Below, piece after piece: positions 63,737-64,000 of a stretch of DNA of 64,000 bases. The notes under the pieces were generated by a model. It searched no databases. It was not told where the DNA came from and saw nothing but the letters and a program-made list of their open reading frames with translations. Where the stretch lies: NCBI RefSeq assembly GCF_007859865.1, contig NZ_SJPI01000001.1, positions 1,426,001-1,490,000 of the forward strand. Reading direction: 5' to 3'. Position 1 is the stretch's first letter; each line of letters starts with the position of its first letter. Origin of the DNA: Rubripirellula amarantea (GTDB taxonomy: Bacteria; Planctomycetota; Planctomycetia; Pirellulales; Pirellulaceae). Made by a program: the position numbers and the translations under genes.

Positions 63737-64000
63737 AGTTGCAGATGATCGGCTGCAGCCATCATGATGCCGCCGTCGAATTCCGTGAGAAAGTTGCGTT
63801 CTCGAGCGACCAAGTCACCGAGACGCTTGCCTCGTTTCGAAAACGATTCCCATCGTGTGAGTTGGTGCTATTGAGTACCTGCAATCGCATAGAGCTGTAC
63901 ACGACGGCTCCTGATGAAACGGAACTTGACCAATCCGCTGTTGCTGAATTCTTGGCGGATGAGCGTCATTTAAGGATTGATGAAGTCGTTGATCAGATGA
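63733..64000 (+). CDS. hemA: Glutamyl-tRNA reductase (3' end cut by window)
   Basis: The first 89 residues are visible. MKLQMIGCSHHDAAVEFREK and LLSTCNRIELYTT match HemA, with the catalytic cysteine in STCNR. It catalyses the first step of C5-pathway heme biosynthesis, reducing glutamyl-tRNA to glutamate-1-semialdehyde. The start is coupled to the HemX-type gene by ATGA. The rest lies beyond base 64000. Confidence 0.96.
   Translation, partial: MKLQMIGCSHHDAAVEFREKVAFSSDQVTETLASFRKRFPSCELVLLSTCNRIELYTTAPDETELDQSAVAEFLADERHLRIDEVVDQM

Noticed and set aside
1-64000. tRNA or rRNA genes and insertion sequences
   Set aside because: I found no T-loop type GTTCGANTC within a cloverleaf context, no rRNA core sequence, and no transposase-like frame or terminal inverted repeats.

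Overview
The window looks like chromosomal DNA of a planctomycete, most likely a Rhodopirellula/Pirellulales relative. The evidence is the gene content: a formylglycine-type sulfatase, a DUF1559 prepilin-like protein, a Pirellula/Verrucomicrobium-type dehydrogenase with a C-terminal CxxCH heme domain, a subtilase with an ExRLALSA-type N-terminus, and many long secreted proteins of unknown function. Housekeeping genes are intact. I see no rRNA, tRNA, IS element, prophage or CRISPR array. The left end cuts a nucleoside-hydrolase-like gene and the right end cuts hemA.

Layout. 1-1432 (+): nucleoside hydrolase and a small unknown protein. 1360-8625 (-): two secreted unknown proteins, a sulfatase, and a PolB-type 3'-5' exonuclease that overlaps the sulfatase by ATGA. 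8724-9989 (+): pepT. 10161-16804 (-): leuD, leuC, a sugar-nucleotide epimerase, a small protein, glmS and a SAM-fold protein whose 3' end borders a minisatellite. 17017-24130 (+): subtilase, a molybdopterin oxidoreductase of the FdhF/YdeP type, and a membrane-anchored coiled-coil protein. 24551-25652 (-): prfB with the classical +1 frameshift, divergent from mnmA at 25740 (+). 27079-35889 (+): a secreted protein with an NPF/DPF-rich tail, a DUF3311/sodium-solute symporter/SLC13 transporter cluster, and hrpA. 35904-38714 (-): secreted protein, DUF1559 protein, small lipoprotein, DUF1294 protein. 38738-50870 (+): IGHMBP2-like helicase, DUF937 protein, alpha/beta hydrolase, TPR-like membrane protein, clpC, TPR protein, PVC-type heme dehydrogenase. 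59122-64000 (+): YdcF-like protein, comEC, a CcsA/HemX-type protein and hemA.

The most interesting region is 50895-58841 (-). It is a tightly packed eight-gene cluster: SPFH-GYF protein, SpeD-like AdoMet decarboxylase, duplicated DUF4178 zinc-ribbon membrane protein, a 55-residue single-pass protein, DUF350 membrane protein, a spermidine-synthase domain fused to a membrane domain, a Tat-lipoprotein FAD amine-oxidase-like protein, and a multi-pass membrane protein with intramembrane histidines. Many junctions are ATGA or TAATG overlaps. SpeD, SpeE-like, DUF4178, DUF350 and SPFH genes are known to associate in predicted polyamine/membrane-stress neighbourhoods. The oxidase, the histidine-rich membrane protein and the micro-gene appear to extend that theme. 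I infer that the module makes an aminopropylated product at the membrane and oxidises or processes it outside.

All functional calls are from motif reading. No database search, structure prediction or codon statistics were run.
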